Below are positions 19,908 to 29,525 of a stretch of 64,000 nucleotides of DNA, piece by piece. The position numbers were made by a program, and so were the translations under genes. How positions within the stretch are numbered: the stretch's first letter is position 1; every line of letters begins with the position of its first letter. The notes below the pieces were generated by a model. The model was not told the origin of the DNA. It was given only the letters and a program-made list of their open reading frames with translations, and did not search any database. Source of the DNA: Azonexus sp. (GTDB lineage: Bacteria; Pseudomonadota; Gammaproteobacteria; Burkholderiales; Rhodocyclaceae); assembly GCA_017983755.1 (NCBI GenBank), contig JAGOAU010000002.1, forward strand, positions 62,001 to 126,000, in the 5' to 3' direction.

Positions 19908-22229
19908 TTGTCTTCTCTCCCTCTGGCCACCCGTATCGTCCTGTCCCCGCTGATCGTTTTGCTCGGCCTTGTCGCCATCGGCATTGCACTGGCCATGATC
20001 ATTCTCGCGCTCGCCTATCCCAACCTGCCATCACTGGAAGTGCTCACGGATTACCGTCCAAAGATCCCCTTGCGCGTCTATACCAGCGATGGACACCTGA
20101 TCGGTGAATTCGGCGAGGAACGACGGGCTGTCGTCAGCATACAGGATGTTCCGCCGGTCATGAAGCAAGCCATTCTCGCAGCCGAGGACGATCGCTTCTA
20201 TCAGCACGGTGGCGTCGACTACATGGGAATTTTGCGCGCTGCGGCCGCCAACCTGGCTGGGGGCGGAAAACGCCAGGGGGCATCGACCATTACCCAGCAG
20301 GTTGCCCGCAACTTCTTCCTCTCCGGTGAGAAGACCTATACGCGCAAGCTCTACGAAGCCCTGCTATCGTTCAAGATCGAAAACAATCTGAGCAAGGACC
20401 AGATTCTCGAACTCTATATCAACCAGATATTTCTCGGGCAGCGCGCCTATGGATTCGCTGCCGCCGCCCAGATCTACTTCGGCAAGCCGCTAAAGGACAT
20501 CTCCATTGCCGAGGCAGCCATGCTCGCCGGCCTGCCGAAAGCCCCCTCGGCCTACAACCCGATCGTCAATCCCAAGCGTGCAAGAATCCGGCAGCAATAT
20601 GTATTGCGCCGCATGCACGACCTGGGCTACATCACCGACGAGCAGCACGAATCCGCCCTGAAGGAGCCGCTGGTGGTCAAGCGCGAACTGGCGGACTACG
20701 CGGTCCACGCCGAACATGCCGCGGAAATGGCACGCCAGATCACCGCCGAGCGCTTCCCCGAGGACGTCTATTCACGGGGACTCAAGGTCTACACCACGCT
20801 CGTCAAGGGCGAGCAGGAAGCCGCCTATCTCAGTCTGCGCCGGGGAGTCATGGATTACGACCGCCGCCACGGTTACCGGGGTGCCGAGTCTTATCTCGAC
20901 ATGAAGGACATCAGCTCGGATCAGGACGAAGCGATCGACGAGGCGTTGCAGGACATTGCCGATACCGGCGACCTGATCCCCGCGCTGGTACTGGCGGCCG
21001 ACGCCAAACAGATCCGCGCCTACCGCAAGGGGGGCGAAATCGTCACGCTGACCGGCGACGCCATGAAATTCGCCGCCAGGATGCTCGACGACAAGGCGCC
21101 ACCCAACAAGCGCATCAAGCGCGGTGCCATCATCCGCCTGCAGAAGGATGAAAAGGGTGGCTGGCAGATCAGCCAGCTGCCCGACGTGGAATCGGCGTTC
21201 GTTGCGGTCAACCCGCAGGATGGTGCAATTCGTGCCCTGGTTGGCGGCTTCGACTTCAACCGCAACAAGTTCAATCACGTGACGCAGGCCTGGCGGCAGC
21301 CCGGCTCCAGCTTCAAGCCCTTCATCTATTCGGCGGCGCTCGAAAAAGGCTTTCACCCGGGCACCATCATCAATGACGAGCCGATTGTGATTTCGGCCAG
21401 CCAGACCGGCTCGCAAGCCTGGGAGCCGCACAACTACGACGGCAAGTACGAAGGTCCGATGAAGATGCGGATGGCGCTGGCCAAATCGAAGAACATGGTG
21501 TCGATCCGCATCCTGCAATCCATCGGCACGCATTACGCACAGGACTACGCAAGCCGCTTCGGCTTCGACCCCGAGAAGCATCCGCCCTATCTGACCATGG
21601 CCCTTGGTGCGGGATCGGTCACGCCCTGGCAGATGGTGACCGCTTACTCCGTGTTCGCCAACGGCGGCTACCGGATCAAGCCCTTCGTCGTGCGTGAAAT
21701 CCGCGACGAGAACAACCAGGTCATCGCCCGCTCGGCAGAAGTGCCGGCCGGCGAGGAATCGATCCGCGCCATCGATCCGCGCAATGCCTTCATGATGGAC
21801 AGCATGCTGCGCGACGTCACCATCTACGGCACCGCCGCCAAGGCTTCGGTCGCCCTCAAGCGCCAGGATCTGGCCGGCAAGACGGGAACCACCAACGAAT
21901 ATGTGGACGCCTGGTTCTGCGGCTACCAGATGACGGTCAGCGCCTGCGCCTGGGTCGGCTTCGACCAGCCGAAAAAGCTGGGCGACAAGGAAACCGGCGG
22001 CGCCGCGGCGTTGCCGATCTGGATCGGCTACATGGGCCGCGCCCTCAAGGATCTGCCGATGCAGACGCCGCCGATGCCGGAAGGCATCACCGCGTTCGGC
22101 AGCGGCCGCGAGCGCACCTACATCTACAGCGAGAACGTCGTCAAGGAAGCGCCGCCGGAGGAGGAGGGTTCCGAAGGCATACCATCATCGGTGGTCGACC
22201 CGGGGCACCTCCCGCCACCTTCGGACTGA
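19908..22229 (+). CDS. mrcA: Penicillin-binding protein 1A (bifunctional peptidoglycan synthase)
   Basis: The 773-residue inner membrane enzyme polymerises and cross-links peptidoglycan. One N-terminal membrane anchor (about residues 8-35) precedes the GT51 glycosyltransferase domain with catalytic Glu93 in AAEDDRFYQHGG. An OB-like insert follows, then the transpeptidase domain with the SxxK serine in PGSSFKPF (about residue 466) and KTGTTNEY near 656. The start is a TTG, chosen because the next ATG would remove most of the anchor; no clear ribosome binding site is visible. It diverges from pilM, a common pairing. Confidence 0.95.
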   Translation: MSSLPLATRIVLSPLIVLLGLVAIGIALAMIILALAYPNLPSLEVLTDYRPKIPLRVYTSDGHLIGEFGEERRAVVSIQDVPPVMKQAILAAEDDRFYQHGGVDYMGILRAAAANLAGGGKRQGASTITQQVARNFFLSGEKTYTRKLYEALLSFKIENNLSKDQILELYINQIFLGQRAYGFAAAAQIYFGKPLKDISIAEAAMLAGLPKAPSAYNPIVNPKRARIRQQYVLRRMHDLGYITDEQHESALKEPLVVKRELADYAVHAEHAAEMARQITAERFPEDVYSRGLKVYTTLVKGEQEAAYLSLRRGVMDYDRRHGYRGAESYLDMKDISSDQDEAIDEALQDIADTGDLIPALVLAADAKQIRAYRKGGEIVTLTGDAMKFAARMLDDKAPPNKRIKRGAIIRLQKDEKGGWQISQLPDVESAFVAVNPQDGAIRALVGGFDFNRNKFNHVTQAWRQPGSSFKPFIYSAALEKGFHPGTIINDEPIVISASQTGSQAWEPHNYDGKYEGPMKMRMALAKSKNMVSIRILQSIGTHYAQDYASRFGFDPEKHPPYLTMALGAGSVTPWQMVTAYSVFANGGYRIKPFVVREIRDENNQVIARSAEVPAGEESIRAIDPRNAFMMDSMLRDVTIYGTAAKASVALKRQDLAGKTGTTNEYVDAWFCGYQMTVSACAWVGFDQPKKLGDKETGGAAALPIWIGYMGRALKDLPMQTPPMPEGITAFGSGRERTYIYSENVVKEAPPEEEGSEGIPSSVVDPGHLPPPSD

Positions 22230-22547
22230 TCAGTCCAGTCGCACAGCCTCGCCGGCCTGTTGGCTGGCGAGCGTCGACAGCTTTTCCAGCAATTCGGCGC
22301 CATCGCGCGTGTCGCGCCAGACCGCTCCGTCCCAGCGAAAATGAAAGCCGCCGGCACGGGCCGCCACCCAGATCTCGCGCGCCACGCCGTGGCGATTGAC
22401 GATGATCTTGCTGCCGTCGGCGAACTCGATTTCCAGCACGCCACCGGCCGCCAGCTCGAAGTCGACATCAGCGCCACAGGCCTCCAGCGCCGCTTCGATG
22501 CGGGCCAGAACACCGTCGGCCAATGTGTTGAATTCCTTGTCATCCAT
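22230..22547 (-). CDS. cyaY: Iron-sulfur assembly regulator CyaY (frataxin homologue)
   Basis: The 105-residue protein matches frataxin in length and pattern: an acidic first helix (MDDKEFNTLADGVLARIE), then the beta-sheet core with INRH/VNRH-type and WVAARAGGFHF segments. Bacterial frataxin binds iron and IscS and modulates Fe-S cluster assembly. Its stop directly abuts the mrcA stop on the other strand (TGATCA at 22227-22232). It diverges from the small lipoprotein gene upstream of lysA, as in many proteobacteria. Confidence 0.94.
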   Translation of the reverse strand: MDDKEFNTLADGVLARIEAALEACGADVDFELAAGGVLEIEFADGSKIIVNRHGVAREIWVAARAGGFHFRWDGAVWRDTRDGAELLEKLSTLASQQAGEAVRLD

Positions 22548-22588
22548 CGTGTGCTACCATCCAATTTTTACTGACCGGTCCGTCATTA

Positions 22589-22786
22589 ATGTCCCGCATC
22601 GTTGCCGCGCTCCTGACGTTCTGCCTCGCCGCCTGCGGCATGCGGGGTCCCCTGGAAATGCCGCCCGGGCCGCCGCCGGAACCCTTGTTCGGCAACCCGA
22701 AGCCGGCGCCGGCAGCGCCTCCGGCAACCAAGGCCGCCCCTGCTGCGGGCGATGTTAGCACGGACCAAAAGACCAGCCCCCAATGA
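22589..22786 (+). CDS. lptM: Small LptM-like lipoprotein
   Basis: The 65-residue product has a lipoprotein signal ending in LAAC at residues 13-16, the conserved CGMRGPL just after the acylated cysteine, and a proline/alanine-rich tail. This is the pattern of the YifL/LptM family, found immediately upstream of lysA. In E. coli LptM helps mature the LptD translocon; that role here is by homology. Its stop overlaps the lysA start (ATGA). Confidence 0.85.
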   Translation: MSRIVAALLTFCLAACGMRGPLEMPPGPPPEPLFGNPKPAPAAPPATKAAPAAGDVSTDQKTSPQ

Positions 22787-24045
22787 GCCACTTCACCCTC
22801 CAGCAAGGCGTCCTGCACGCCGAATCCGTCGCCCTGCCCGACATTGCCGAGCAATTCGGGACGCCGGCCTACATATATTCCCGCAGCGCACTCGAAGCTG
22901 CATTGCAGGAATTCCTCGATGTCCTGAACGCCCACCCGGTCGGCACCGACGCACTGGTCTGCTACGCCGTCAAGGCCAACTCCAACCTCGCCATTCTCAA
23001 CCTGTTCGCCCGCATGGGTGCCGGTTTCGACATCGTTTCCGGCGGCGAACTCCAGCGCGTGCTGGCCGCCGGCGCCGACCCACGGAAAATCGTCTTCTCC
23101 GGCGTCGGCAAGACGGCGGCCGAGATGAAGCTGGCGCTCGACACCGGCATCCTCTGCTTCAACATCGAATCGCCGGCCGAACTGGAACGCCTGAACGAAG
23201 TCGCCGGCCAGTGCGGCAAGCGGGCGCCGGTCAGCCTGCGCGTCAACCCGAACGTCGATCCGAAAACCCATCCCTACATCTCGACCGGCCTCAAGGAAGC
23301 CAAGTTCGGTGTCGCCTACGACGACGCGCTGGCCCTTTACCGCCGTGCCGCCGCGCTGCCCAATATCGAGGTAGCCGGCATCGACTGCCACATCGGCTCG
23401 CAACTGCTCGACCCGTCGCCCTTCGTCGAGGCGCTCGAGCGCATTTTGGCCCTTGTAGACCAGTTGACCGCGGAAGGCATCCGCATTCACCACATCGACC
23501 TCGGCGGCGGCCTCGGCATCAAGTACAAGGATGACGAGGTGCAGCCGACGGTCGCCTCCTACCTGAACCCGCTGCTCGACAAACTGGCCGGGCGCGGCCT
23601 CAAGGTCGTGCTCGAACCCGGCCGCCGCCTGGTCGGCAACGCCGGCCTGCTGCTCACCCGCGTCGAATTCCTGAAACCGGGCGAGGGCAAGAATTTCGCC
23701 ATCGTCGATGCGGCAATGAACGACCTCAAGCGGCCGGCGCTCTACGAGGCGTGGCACGACATTCTGCCGGTGACGCCGCACGCCGGCGAAACCCGCGTCT
23801 ACGACGTCGTCGGCCCCGTCTGCGAAACCGGCGACTTCCTCGGCCTAGCGCGCCCACTGTGCCTCGCTGCCGGCGATCTGCTGGCGGTCATGTCGGCCGG
23901 TGCCTACGGGATGGCGATGGCCTCCAACTACAACACGCGGCCGCGCGCCGTCGAGGTCATGGTCGATGGCGATCAGGTACACCTGATCCGGCGCCGCGAA
24001 ACGGTCGCCGAACTCTACGCCGGCGAACAGCTCCTGCCGGCATGA
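22783..24045 (+). CDS. lysA: Diaminopimelate decarboxylase
   Basis: The 420-residue PLP enzyme converts meso-diaminopimelate to lysine. The N-terminal alanine-racemase-like barrel contains the PLP lysine in CYAVKANSN (about residue 62), HIGSQL, and GGGLGI; the C-terminal sheet domain contains GPVCETGDFL with the catalytic cysteine. It overlaps the lipoprotein gene upstream and the efflux adaptor gene downstream by 4 bp each, so lysine synthesis and an efflux pump share one transcript. Confidence 0.97.
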   Translation: MSHFTLQQGVLHAESVALPDIAEQFGTPAYIYSRSALEAALQEFLDVLNAHPVGTDALVCYAVKANSNLAILNLFARMGAGFDIVSGGELQRVLAAGADPRKIVFSGVGKTAAEMKLALDTGILCFNIESPAELERLNEVAGQCGKRAPVSLRVNPNVDPKTHPYISTGLKEAKFGVAYDDALALYRRAAALPNIEVAGIDCHIGSQLLDPSPFVEALERILALVDQLTAEGIRIHHIDLGGGLGIKYKDDEVQPTVASYLNPLLDKLAGRGLKVVLEPGRRLVGNAGLLLTRVEFLKPGEGKNFAIVDAAMNDLKRPALYEAWHDILPVTPHAGETRVYDVVGPVCETGDFLGLARPLCLAAGDLLAVMSAGAYGMAMASNYNTRPRAVEVMVDGDQVHLIRRRETVAELYAGEQLLPA

Positions 24046-25145
24046 AGCGCGGCGCCCTGCTGCTTGCGGCCGCATTGCTGGCCGCCGCCTGCGGCGAGAA
24101 ACCAGCCGAGAAAAAGGGCGCGCCGCCGACCCTGATCACGACCACCCAGGCGCAGGTCATGCCGCTGGAAATCGGCGAGCGGACGCTGGGCACGCTGGAA
24201 GCGGTCAACGACCCGAAGATCGGCGCCGAAATCGCCGGCAAGGTCGTCAAGGTCACCGCCCGCACCGGTGAAACGGTCGTCAAGGGACAGTTGCTGGCGC
24301 AGATCGACCCGACCGACGCCGGGCATCAGGTCAATGCCGACAGCGGTGAAGTCGCCCGTCTCGAAGCGCTGCTCCTCCAGCAGGAACGGGTGCTGGCCCG
24401 GCAGAGCGAACTGGTGCAGAAGAGTTTCATCTCGAAGAACGCCCTCGACGAGGCCACCGCCCAGCGCGACGCCCTGAAGAACCAGCTGGCCAGCGCCCGG
24501 GCCCGCGCCAACCTGTCGCGCAACGCCCTCGACAAGACGCGCGTCGTCGCTCCCCTGGCCGGAATCATCGAAACCCAGGTGGTCGCCCCCGGCGACTACG
24601 TCAAGGTTGGCGACCCGCTGTTCCGGATGGTCTCCAACGCCCGCCTGCGCGCCAACCTGCCGTTCCCGGAAAGCGCCGCGACGCGCCTCCAGATCGGCCA
24701 GCCGGTGCGCCTCTCCAGCCCCCTGTCGCCCGGGGAAGCCATCTCGGCGGTCGTCGAGGACATCCGCCCGACCGTCGGCGACGGCAACCGCGCGCTCGAA
24801 GTCATCGCCCGGCTCGACAATCCCGGCCCGCTGAAGGGCGGCGGCTCGGTCGATGCCGTCGTCGTCACCGGCCGGCGCGAGCAGGCAGTGGTCGTTCCCG
24901 AGCAGGCCGTCGTCCTGCGGCCGGCCGGCAAGGTCGTCTACCTGATCGCCGACGGCAAGGCCAAGCAGCAGATCGTCGAGGTCGGCAGCAAGCAGCGCGG
25001 CCTGATCGAGATCACCGGTGGCCTGCAGGGCGGCGAAACGGTCGCCCTCGACGGCGCCGGCTTCCTCAGCAACGGTGCTGCGGTCAACGTCAAGGAAACG
25101 CCGAAAACCACCGCCGCCCCGCCGGCCGCCGCGAAGCCGCAATGA
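24042..25145 (+). CDS. RND efflux periplasmic adaptor (membrane fusion) lipoprotein
   Basis: The ATG at 24042 overlaps the lysA stop and gives 367 residues. A lipoprotein signal ends in AAAC at residues 14-17. A lipoyl-like half (IAGKVVKVTARTGETVVKGQ), a coiled-coil hairpin (about residues 100-160), the second lipoyl half and a beta-barrel domain follow, as in AcrA/MexA-type adaptors. A proline/alanine-rich tail ends the protein. It pairs with the RND pump gene downstream (4-bp overlap). No outer membrane factor gene is nearby, so a shared TolC-like channel is expected. Confidence 0.93.
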   Translation: MKRGALLLAAALLAAACGEKPAEKKGAPPTLITTTQAQVMPLEIGERTLGTLEAVNDPKIGAEIAGKVVKVTARTGETVVKGQLLAQIDPTDAGHQVNADSGEVARLEALLLQQERVLARQSELVQKSFISKNALDEATAQRDALKNQLASARARANLSRNALDKTRVVAPLAGIIETQVVAPGDYVKVGDPLFRMVSNARLRANLPFPESAATRLQIGQPVRLSSPLSPGEAISAVVEDIRPTVGDGNRALEVIARLDNPGPLKGGGSVDAVVVTGRREQAVVVPEQAVVLRPAGKVVYLIADGKAKQQIVEVGSKQRGLIEITGGLQGGETVALDGAGFLSNGAAVNVKETPKTTAAPPAAAKPQ

Positions 25146-28100
25146 CCCTGCCCGAGCTGTCGATCAAGCGCCACGTGCTGGCGTGGATGCTGAGCGCGGT
25201 GCTCGTGCTGTTCGGCGTCATCAGCTTCGACCGGATCGGCATGGACCGCTATCCGTATATCGAATTTCCGGTCGTCTCGATCACGACGACGCTCAAGGGC
25301 GCCAACCCGGACATCGTCGACGCCTCGGTGACCAACATCATCGAAAGCTCGGTCAATTCGACGCCGGGCATCGAGCACATCCAGTCCACGTCGTCGCCCG
25401 GCGTCTCGGTGATCGCCATCACCTTCAACCTCGAAAAGAAGATCGACGTCGCCTTCAACGAGGTCCAGGCCAAGGTCAACCAGGTGCTGCGCCGCCTGCC
25501 CAAGGACGCCGACCCGCCGGTCGTCGCCAAGGTCGAAACCAACGCCCAGCCGATCATGTGGCTGGCCCTGCAGGGTGACCGCACGCAGCAGCAGTTGAAC
25601 CAGTACGCCATCAACGTACTGAAGAAGCGCCTGGAAACCATCGACGGCGTCGGCGAAGTGCGGCTCGGCGGGCGCCGTGACCGCACCATCCGTGCCGAAC
25701 TGTGGCCGGCGCGCATGGCGGCGTTCGGCGTCACCGCGCAGGACATCAACGACGCCTTCGCCCGCGAACACGTTCAGATGGCCGGCGGTTTCGTGGTCGG
25801 CGAAAAGACCGAAAGCCTGGTCAAGCTCGACCTCGAATTCCATTCGATCGATGCGCTCAAGCAGATGGTGATCGGCTGGAAAGCCGGCGCACCGATCCGC
25901 CTGCAGGATGTCGCCGAGGTCATCGACGGCCTCACCGACAACCGCCAGCTTGCCCGCTTCAACGGCGAGACGACGATCGGCCTCGGCATCGTCAAGGTCA
26001 CCAACACCAACACCGTCGCCATCGTCGACAAGGTCAAGGCAAAGCTGGAAAACGAGCTGCGCCCGCAACTTCCGCCCGGCCTGCAGCTGCATGTCGTGTC
26101 GAACGACGCGGTGTTCATCCTCGAGATCGTCAATGCGCTGAAGGAGCACCTGGTCGAGGGCACCCTGCTCGCCGCACTGGTCGTCTGGCTCTTCCTGCAA
26201 TCGGTACGGGCGACCATCATCGTCGCGCTGGCCATTCCGGTGTCGCTGATGGGCGCCATCGCGGTCATCTACTTCTTCGGCTACACGCTCAATTCGCTGA
26301 CCCTGCTCGGCCTCCTGCTGCTGATCGGCGTCGTCGTCGATGACGCCATCGTCGTCCTCGAGAACATCTTCCGCCACCGCGAGGAACTCGACGCCGATCC
26401 CGTGTCTGCTGCGGTCAACGGCGCCAACGAGGTCGTTTTCGCGGTCATCGCCGCAACGCTGGCGCTGGTCTCGATCTTCGCCCCGGTCATTTTCATGAGC
26501 GGCATCATCGGCCAGTTTTTCCGCTCCTTCGCCGTCGTCGTCACCTTCGGCGTGCTGGTTTCGCTGTTCGTTTCGCTGACCCTGACGCCAATGCTCTGCT
26601 CGCGCTTCCTGACCATGCGCGAACACGGCCAGCACCACAACCGCTTCCTGGCCGCCATCGAACGCGGCTTCCAGCGTCTCGACGCCTTCTACCGCCGCCT
26701 GCTCGCCCGCGCCCTGGCGCGTCGCTGGACCGTGGTCCTGCTGACCCTACTCACCGTCGCCTCCAGCGCCTTCTTCTTCGCCAATGTCGGCAAGACCTTC
26801 GCGCCGGAACAGGACGAGGGCCGCTTCCTGGTCTATCTGCGAGCGCCGCTCGGCTCGTCGATCGACTACACCGACTCGCGGCTGCGGATGGTCGAGGCCG
26901 TGCTCAACGAGCATGACGAAATCGTCACCGAATTCGCCCTGATCGGTCTCGGCAGCGCCGGCCAGGTCAACCAGGGCACGGTCGTCGCCCGCATGGCGCC
27001 GCGCAACGAACGGCGCATCAGCCAGCAGGACTTGCTGCCCATCCTGCGCGAAAAGCTGGCCCAGATCCCCGGCGCCCGCGTCTTCGCCGCCCCCTACCCG
27101 ATGGTCCAGGGCCAGCGCGGCGAGCCGCTGCAGTTCGTACTGAGCGGCGAGAACCTGGCCGAAGTCGGCCGCCTCGGCCGCGAACTGCAAGGCAAGCTGG
27201 CCGCCGAACCCGGCCTTGGCGGGCGCATCGACACCGACCTCCAGCTCGACCTGCCGCAACTCGTCTTCCAGCCCGACCGCCTGCGCATCGCCGCGGCCGG
27301 GCTGACCACCGGCGACGTCGCGGCGGCCATCAACATGCTGACCGGCGGCATCGACATCGCCAAATACAACGACGAACCGGGCGACGGCCAGCGCTACGAC
27401 ATCCGCGTCAAGGGCCGCGAGGGCGAATTCACGCAACCGGCCGACCTCGCGAAGATCTATCTGCGCAACAAGGAAGGCAAGCTGGTGCGCCTCGATTCGG
27501 TCGCCAGCTTCAATGAAACGCTGGGCCCCGCCGTCATCGGCCGCTTCGACCTGCAATACGCCGCCACCTTCTTCGCGACACCGACCATCCCGCTCGGCGA
27601 AGCGGTGCAGAAGGTGCGGTCGTTCGCCGACGACCTGCCGCCGGGCTACCAGATCAAGCTGATCGGCCAGGCCGAGGAATTCGCCAAAACTACCAAGTAC
27701 ATGACCTTCGCCTTCGTCTTGGCGATGGTGCTGCTCTACATGGTGCTGGCCAGCCAGTTCGACTCCTTCCTGCAGCCTTTCATCGTCATGCTCGCCCAGC
27801 CGCTGGCCATCATCGGCGGCGTCGCCGCGCTGTGGGCGACCGGCCAGACACTCAATATCTATTCGATGATCGGCCTCGTCCTGCTGATCGGCCTGGTCGC
27901 CAAGAATTCGATCCTGCTCGTCGACCTGACCAACCAGCGCCGTGCCGGCGGCATGGGCATCGACGACGCGCTGAACGACGCCTGCCCGATCCGCATGCGC
28001 CCGGTGCTGATGACCTCGGCCACGGTCGTCCTCGCCCTGGCGCCCGCCGCGCTCGGTTTCGGCGCCGGCGCCGAAACCAACCAGCCGCTGTCGATTGCCG

Positions 28101-28225
28101 TCATCGGCGGCATGATCTCGTCGACGCTGCTGACCCTGGTTGTCGTACCGGCGGTCTATTCGCTGGTCGAGAACTATCTGGCGCGGCGCAAGGAAACGCC
28201 GGAAGGTCACCGCCAGGTAGTCTAA
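25142..28225 (+). CDS. RND efflux transporter, inner membrane pump (HAE-1-like)
   Basis: The 1027-residue protein has the length and twofold repeat of hydrophobe/amphiphile exporters: one helix, a large periplasmic loop, six helices, and the same again. The proton-relay aspartates are visible in LIGVVVDDAIVVLENI, and the second half has GLVAKNSILLVDL. The substrate cannot be told from sequence. It is translationally coupled to the adaptor gene and ends just before a repeat element. Confidence 0.94.
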   Translation: MTLPELSIKRHVLAWMLSAVLVLFGVISFDRIGMDRYPYIEFPVVSITTTLKGANPDIVDASVTNIIESSVNSTPGIEHIQSTSSPGVSVIAITFNLEKKIDVAFNEVQAKVNQVLRRLPKDADPPVVAKVETNAQPIMWLALQGDRTQQQLNQYAINVLKKRLETIDGVGEVRLGGRRDRTIRAELWPARMAAFGVTAQDINDAFAREHVQMAGGFVVGEKTESLVKLDLEFHSIDALKQMVIGWKAGAPIRLQDVAEVIDGLTDNRQLARFNGETTIGLGIVKVTNTNTVAIVDKVKAKLENELRPQLPPGLQLHVVSNDAVFILEIVNALKEHLVEGTLLAALVVWLFLQSVRATIIVALAIPVSLMGAIAVIYFFGYTLNSLTLLGLLLLIGVVVDDAIVVLENIFRHREELDADPVSAAVNGANEVVFAVIAATLALVSIFAPVIFMSGIIGQFFRSFAVVVTFGVLVSLFVSLTLTPMLCSRFLTMREHGQHHNRFLAAIERGFQRLDAFYRRLLARALARRWTVVLLTLLTVASSAFFFANVGKTFAPEQDEGRFLVYLRAPLGSSIDYTDSRLRMVEAVLNEHDEIVTEFALIGLGSAGQVNQGTVVARMAPRNERRISQQDLLPILREKLAQIPGARVFAAPYPMVQGQRGEPLQFVLSGENLAEVGRLGRELQGKLAAEPGLGGRIDTDLQLDLPQLVFQPDRLRIAAAGLTTGDVAAAINMLTGGIDIAKYNDEPGDGQRYDIRVKGREGEFTQPADLAKIYLRNKEGKLVRLDSVASFNETLGPAVIGRFDLQYAATFFATPTIPLGEAVQKVRSFADDLPPGYQIKLIGQAEEFAKTTKYMTFAFVLAMVLLYMVLASQFDSFLQPFIVMLAQPLAIIGGVAALWATGQTLNIYSMIGLVLLIGLVAKNSILLVDLTNQRRAGGMGIDDALNDACPIRMRPVLMTSATVVLALAPAALGFGAGAETNQPLSIAVIGGMISSTLLTLVVVPAVYSLVENYLARRKETPEGHRQVV

Positions 28226-28252
28226 AATTAAAAACTTGGTGGCAGACCGCGG

Positions 28253-28283
28253 CCTGTTGCGGTCGACCGCATTTTTTTTGGCA
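28253..28283. repeat. Dispersed GTCGAC-core repeat, copy A
   Basis: Core GCGGTCGACCG at 28259-28269, preceded by CTGTT and followed by an 8-T run and GGC. It lies in the 64-bp spacer between the RND pump and the YeeE/YedE-type gene. Confidence 0.7.
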
Positions 28284-28289
28284 AAAACC

Positions 28290-29369
28290 ATGGATCTCAA
28301 CAGCCTCACCGAATTGCTGGGTGACAAGACGACGATCGCGCTCGCCGGCCTGATCGTCGGCGTACTGTTCGGTATCTGCGCCCAGCGCTCGCGCTTCTGC
28401 CTGCGCTCGGCGGTCGTCGAATTCTGGAACCGGCAAGGCACTGCAAAACTGGCCATCTGGCTTTTCGCCTTCTCCTCAGCCATCGTCGCCACCCAGCTAT
28501 TCATCACCCAGGGCTGGCTCGACGTCGGCCAGGCGCGCCAGCTTTCGGCGGCCGGCAGTCTCTCCGGTGCCCTCGTCGGCGGCCTGCTGTTCGGCATCGG
28601 CATGATCCTGGCGCGTGGCTGCTCGTCACGCATGCTGGTGCTCGCCGCCAACGGCAACCTGCGCGCCCTGCTCACCGGGCTGATCTTCGCGGTCACCGCC
28701 CAGGCCTCGCTGAGCGGCGTACTATCGCCGGCCCGCACCTGGATTTCCGGCCTGTGGACCATCGAAGGCGGCGCCGCCCGCGACCTGCTCGCCACCTTTC
28801 ACCTCGGCCACTACGGCGGCCTTGTCTTCGGCCTCGTCTGGCTCGCCACCGCCATCCATTTTGCCCAGCGCGCCCGGATTAGCCGGCGCGAGTGGCTGGG
28901 CGCCGTCGGCGTCGGCATCATGATCGCCCTCGCCTGGCTGCTGACCTACCGGATCGGTTCGCAGTCCTTCGAGATCGTCCCGGTGCAGAGCCTCAGCTTC
29001 ACCGGCCCGTCGGCCGACATGCTGATGCTCGTCCTGTCACCCCCCGGCCAGCCCTGGGATTTCGACATCGGCCTGGTGCCCGGAGTCGTCCTCGGTTCCT
29101 TCCTCGCCGGGCTGTGGGGCAAGGAACTCAAACTGGAAGGCTTCAAGGACGGCCACAGCATGCGCCGCTACATCGCCGGCGCGCTGTGCATGGGTTTCGG
29201 CGGCATGCTGGCCGGCGGCTGCGCGGTTGGCGCCGGCGTCTCCGGCGCCTCGGTCTTCGCCCTCACCGCCTGGCTGGCGCTGATCGGCATGTGGCTGGGC
29301 GCCGGCCTGACCGACCGCTGGGTCGACCGGCCGCAGCGCTACCAGGAAAAGCAGGCCCTCCAGACCTGA
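28290..29369 (+). CDS. YeeE/YedE family membrane transporter (possible sulfur compound uptake)
   Basis: The 359-residue protein has about nine to ten hydrophobic segments. Conserved family cysteines are visible: GICAQRSRFC (C30, C37), ARGCSSR (C111) and AGGCAVGAG (about C311). In the E. coli thiosulfate importer YeeE (TsuA), cysteines in such positions relay thiosulfate through the membrane. The start is the ATG at 28290; an earlier in-frame start lies inside the repeat and is unlikely. No TusA/TsuB partner gene is adjacent. The neighbouring sox cluster makes sulfur transport plausible, but the substrate is inferred. Confidence 0.85.
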   Translation: MDLNSLTELLGDKTTIALAGLIVGVLFGICAQRSRFCLRSAVVEFWNRQGTAKLAIWLFAFSSAIVATQLFITQGWLDVGQARQLSAAGSLSGALVGGLLFGIGMILARGCSSRMLVLAANGNLRALLTGLIFAVTAQASLSGVLSPARTWISGLWTIEGGAARDLLATFHLGHYGGLVFGLVWLATAIHFAQRARISRREWLGAVGVGIMIALAWLLTYRIGSQSFEIVPVQSLSFTGPSADMLMLVLSPPGQPWDFDIGLVPGVVLGSFLAGLWGKELKLEGFKDGHSMRRYIAGALCMGFGGMLAGGCAVGAGVSGASVFALTAWLALIGMWLGAGLTDRWVDRPQRYQEKQALQT

Positions 29370-29525
29370 ATCGCAGAGGTTTCGGGAAGCCTGGGCACAG
29401 CGCTGCCACGGGTCATGCGATATGATTTGCCTGTCTGCACCGGACTTTCCCGTAGCACCCCGCATCCGGCTCAAGCCCGGCGGTCGCACCGTGAAGCAAC
29501 CACCAAACCGTTTCCACTCCTCCCA

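Noticed and set aside
26747-28795. Long minus-strand open frame (over 680 codons) opposite the RND pump gene
   Set aside because: It mirrors a real gene in GC-rich DNA, its composition is low-complexity (His, Arg, Gly, Asp), and no family features are visible. Similar antisense frames over prkA, arginase fusion, gltB, metK and ahcY were rejected for the same reason.
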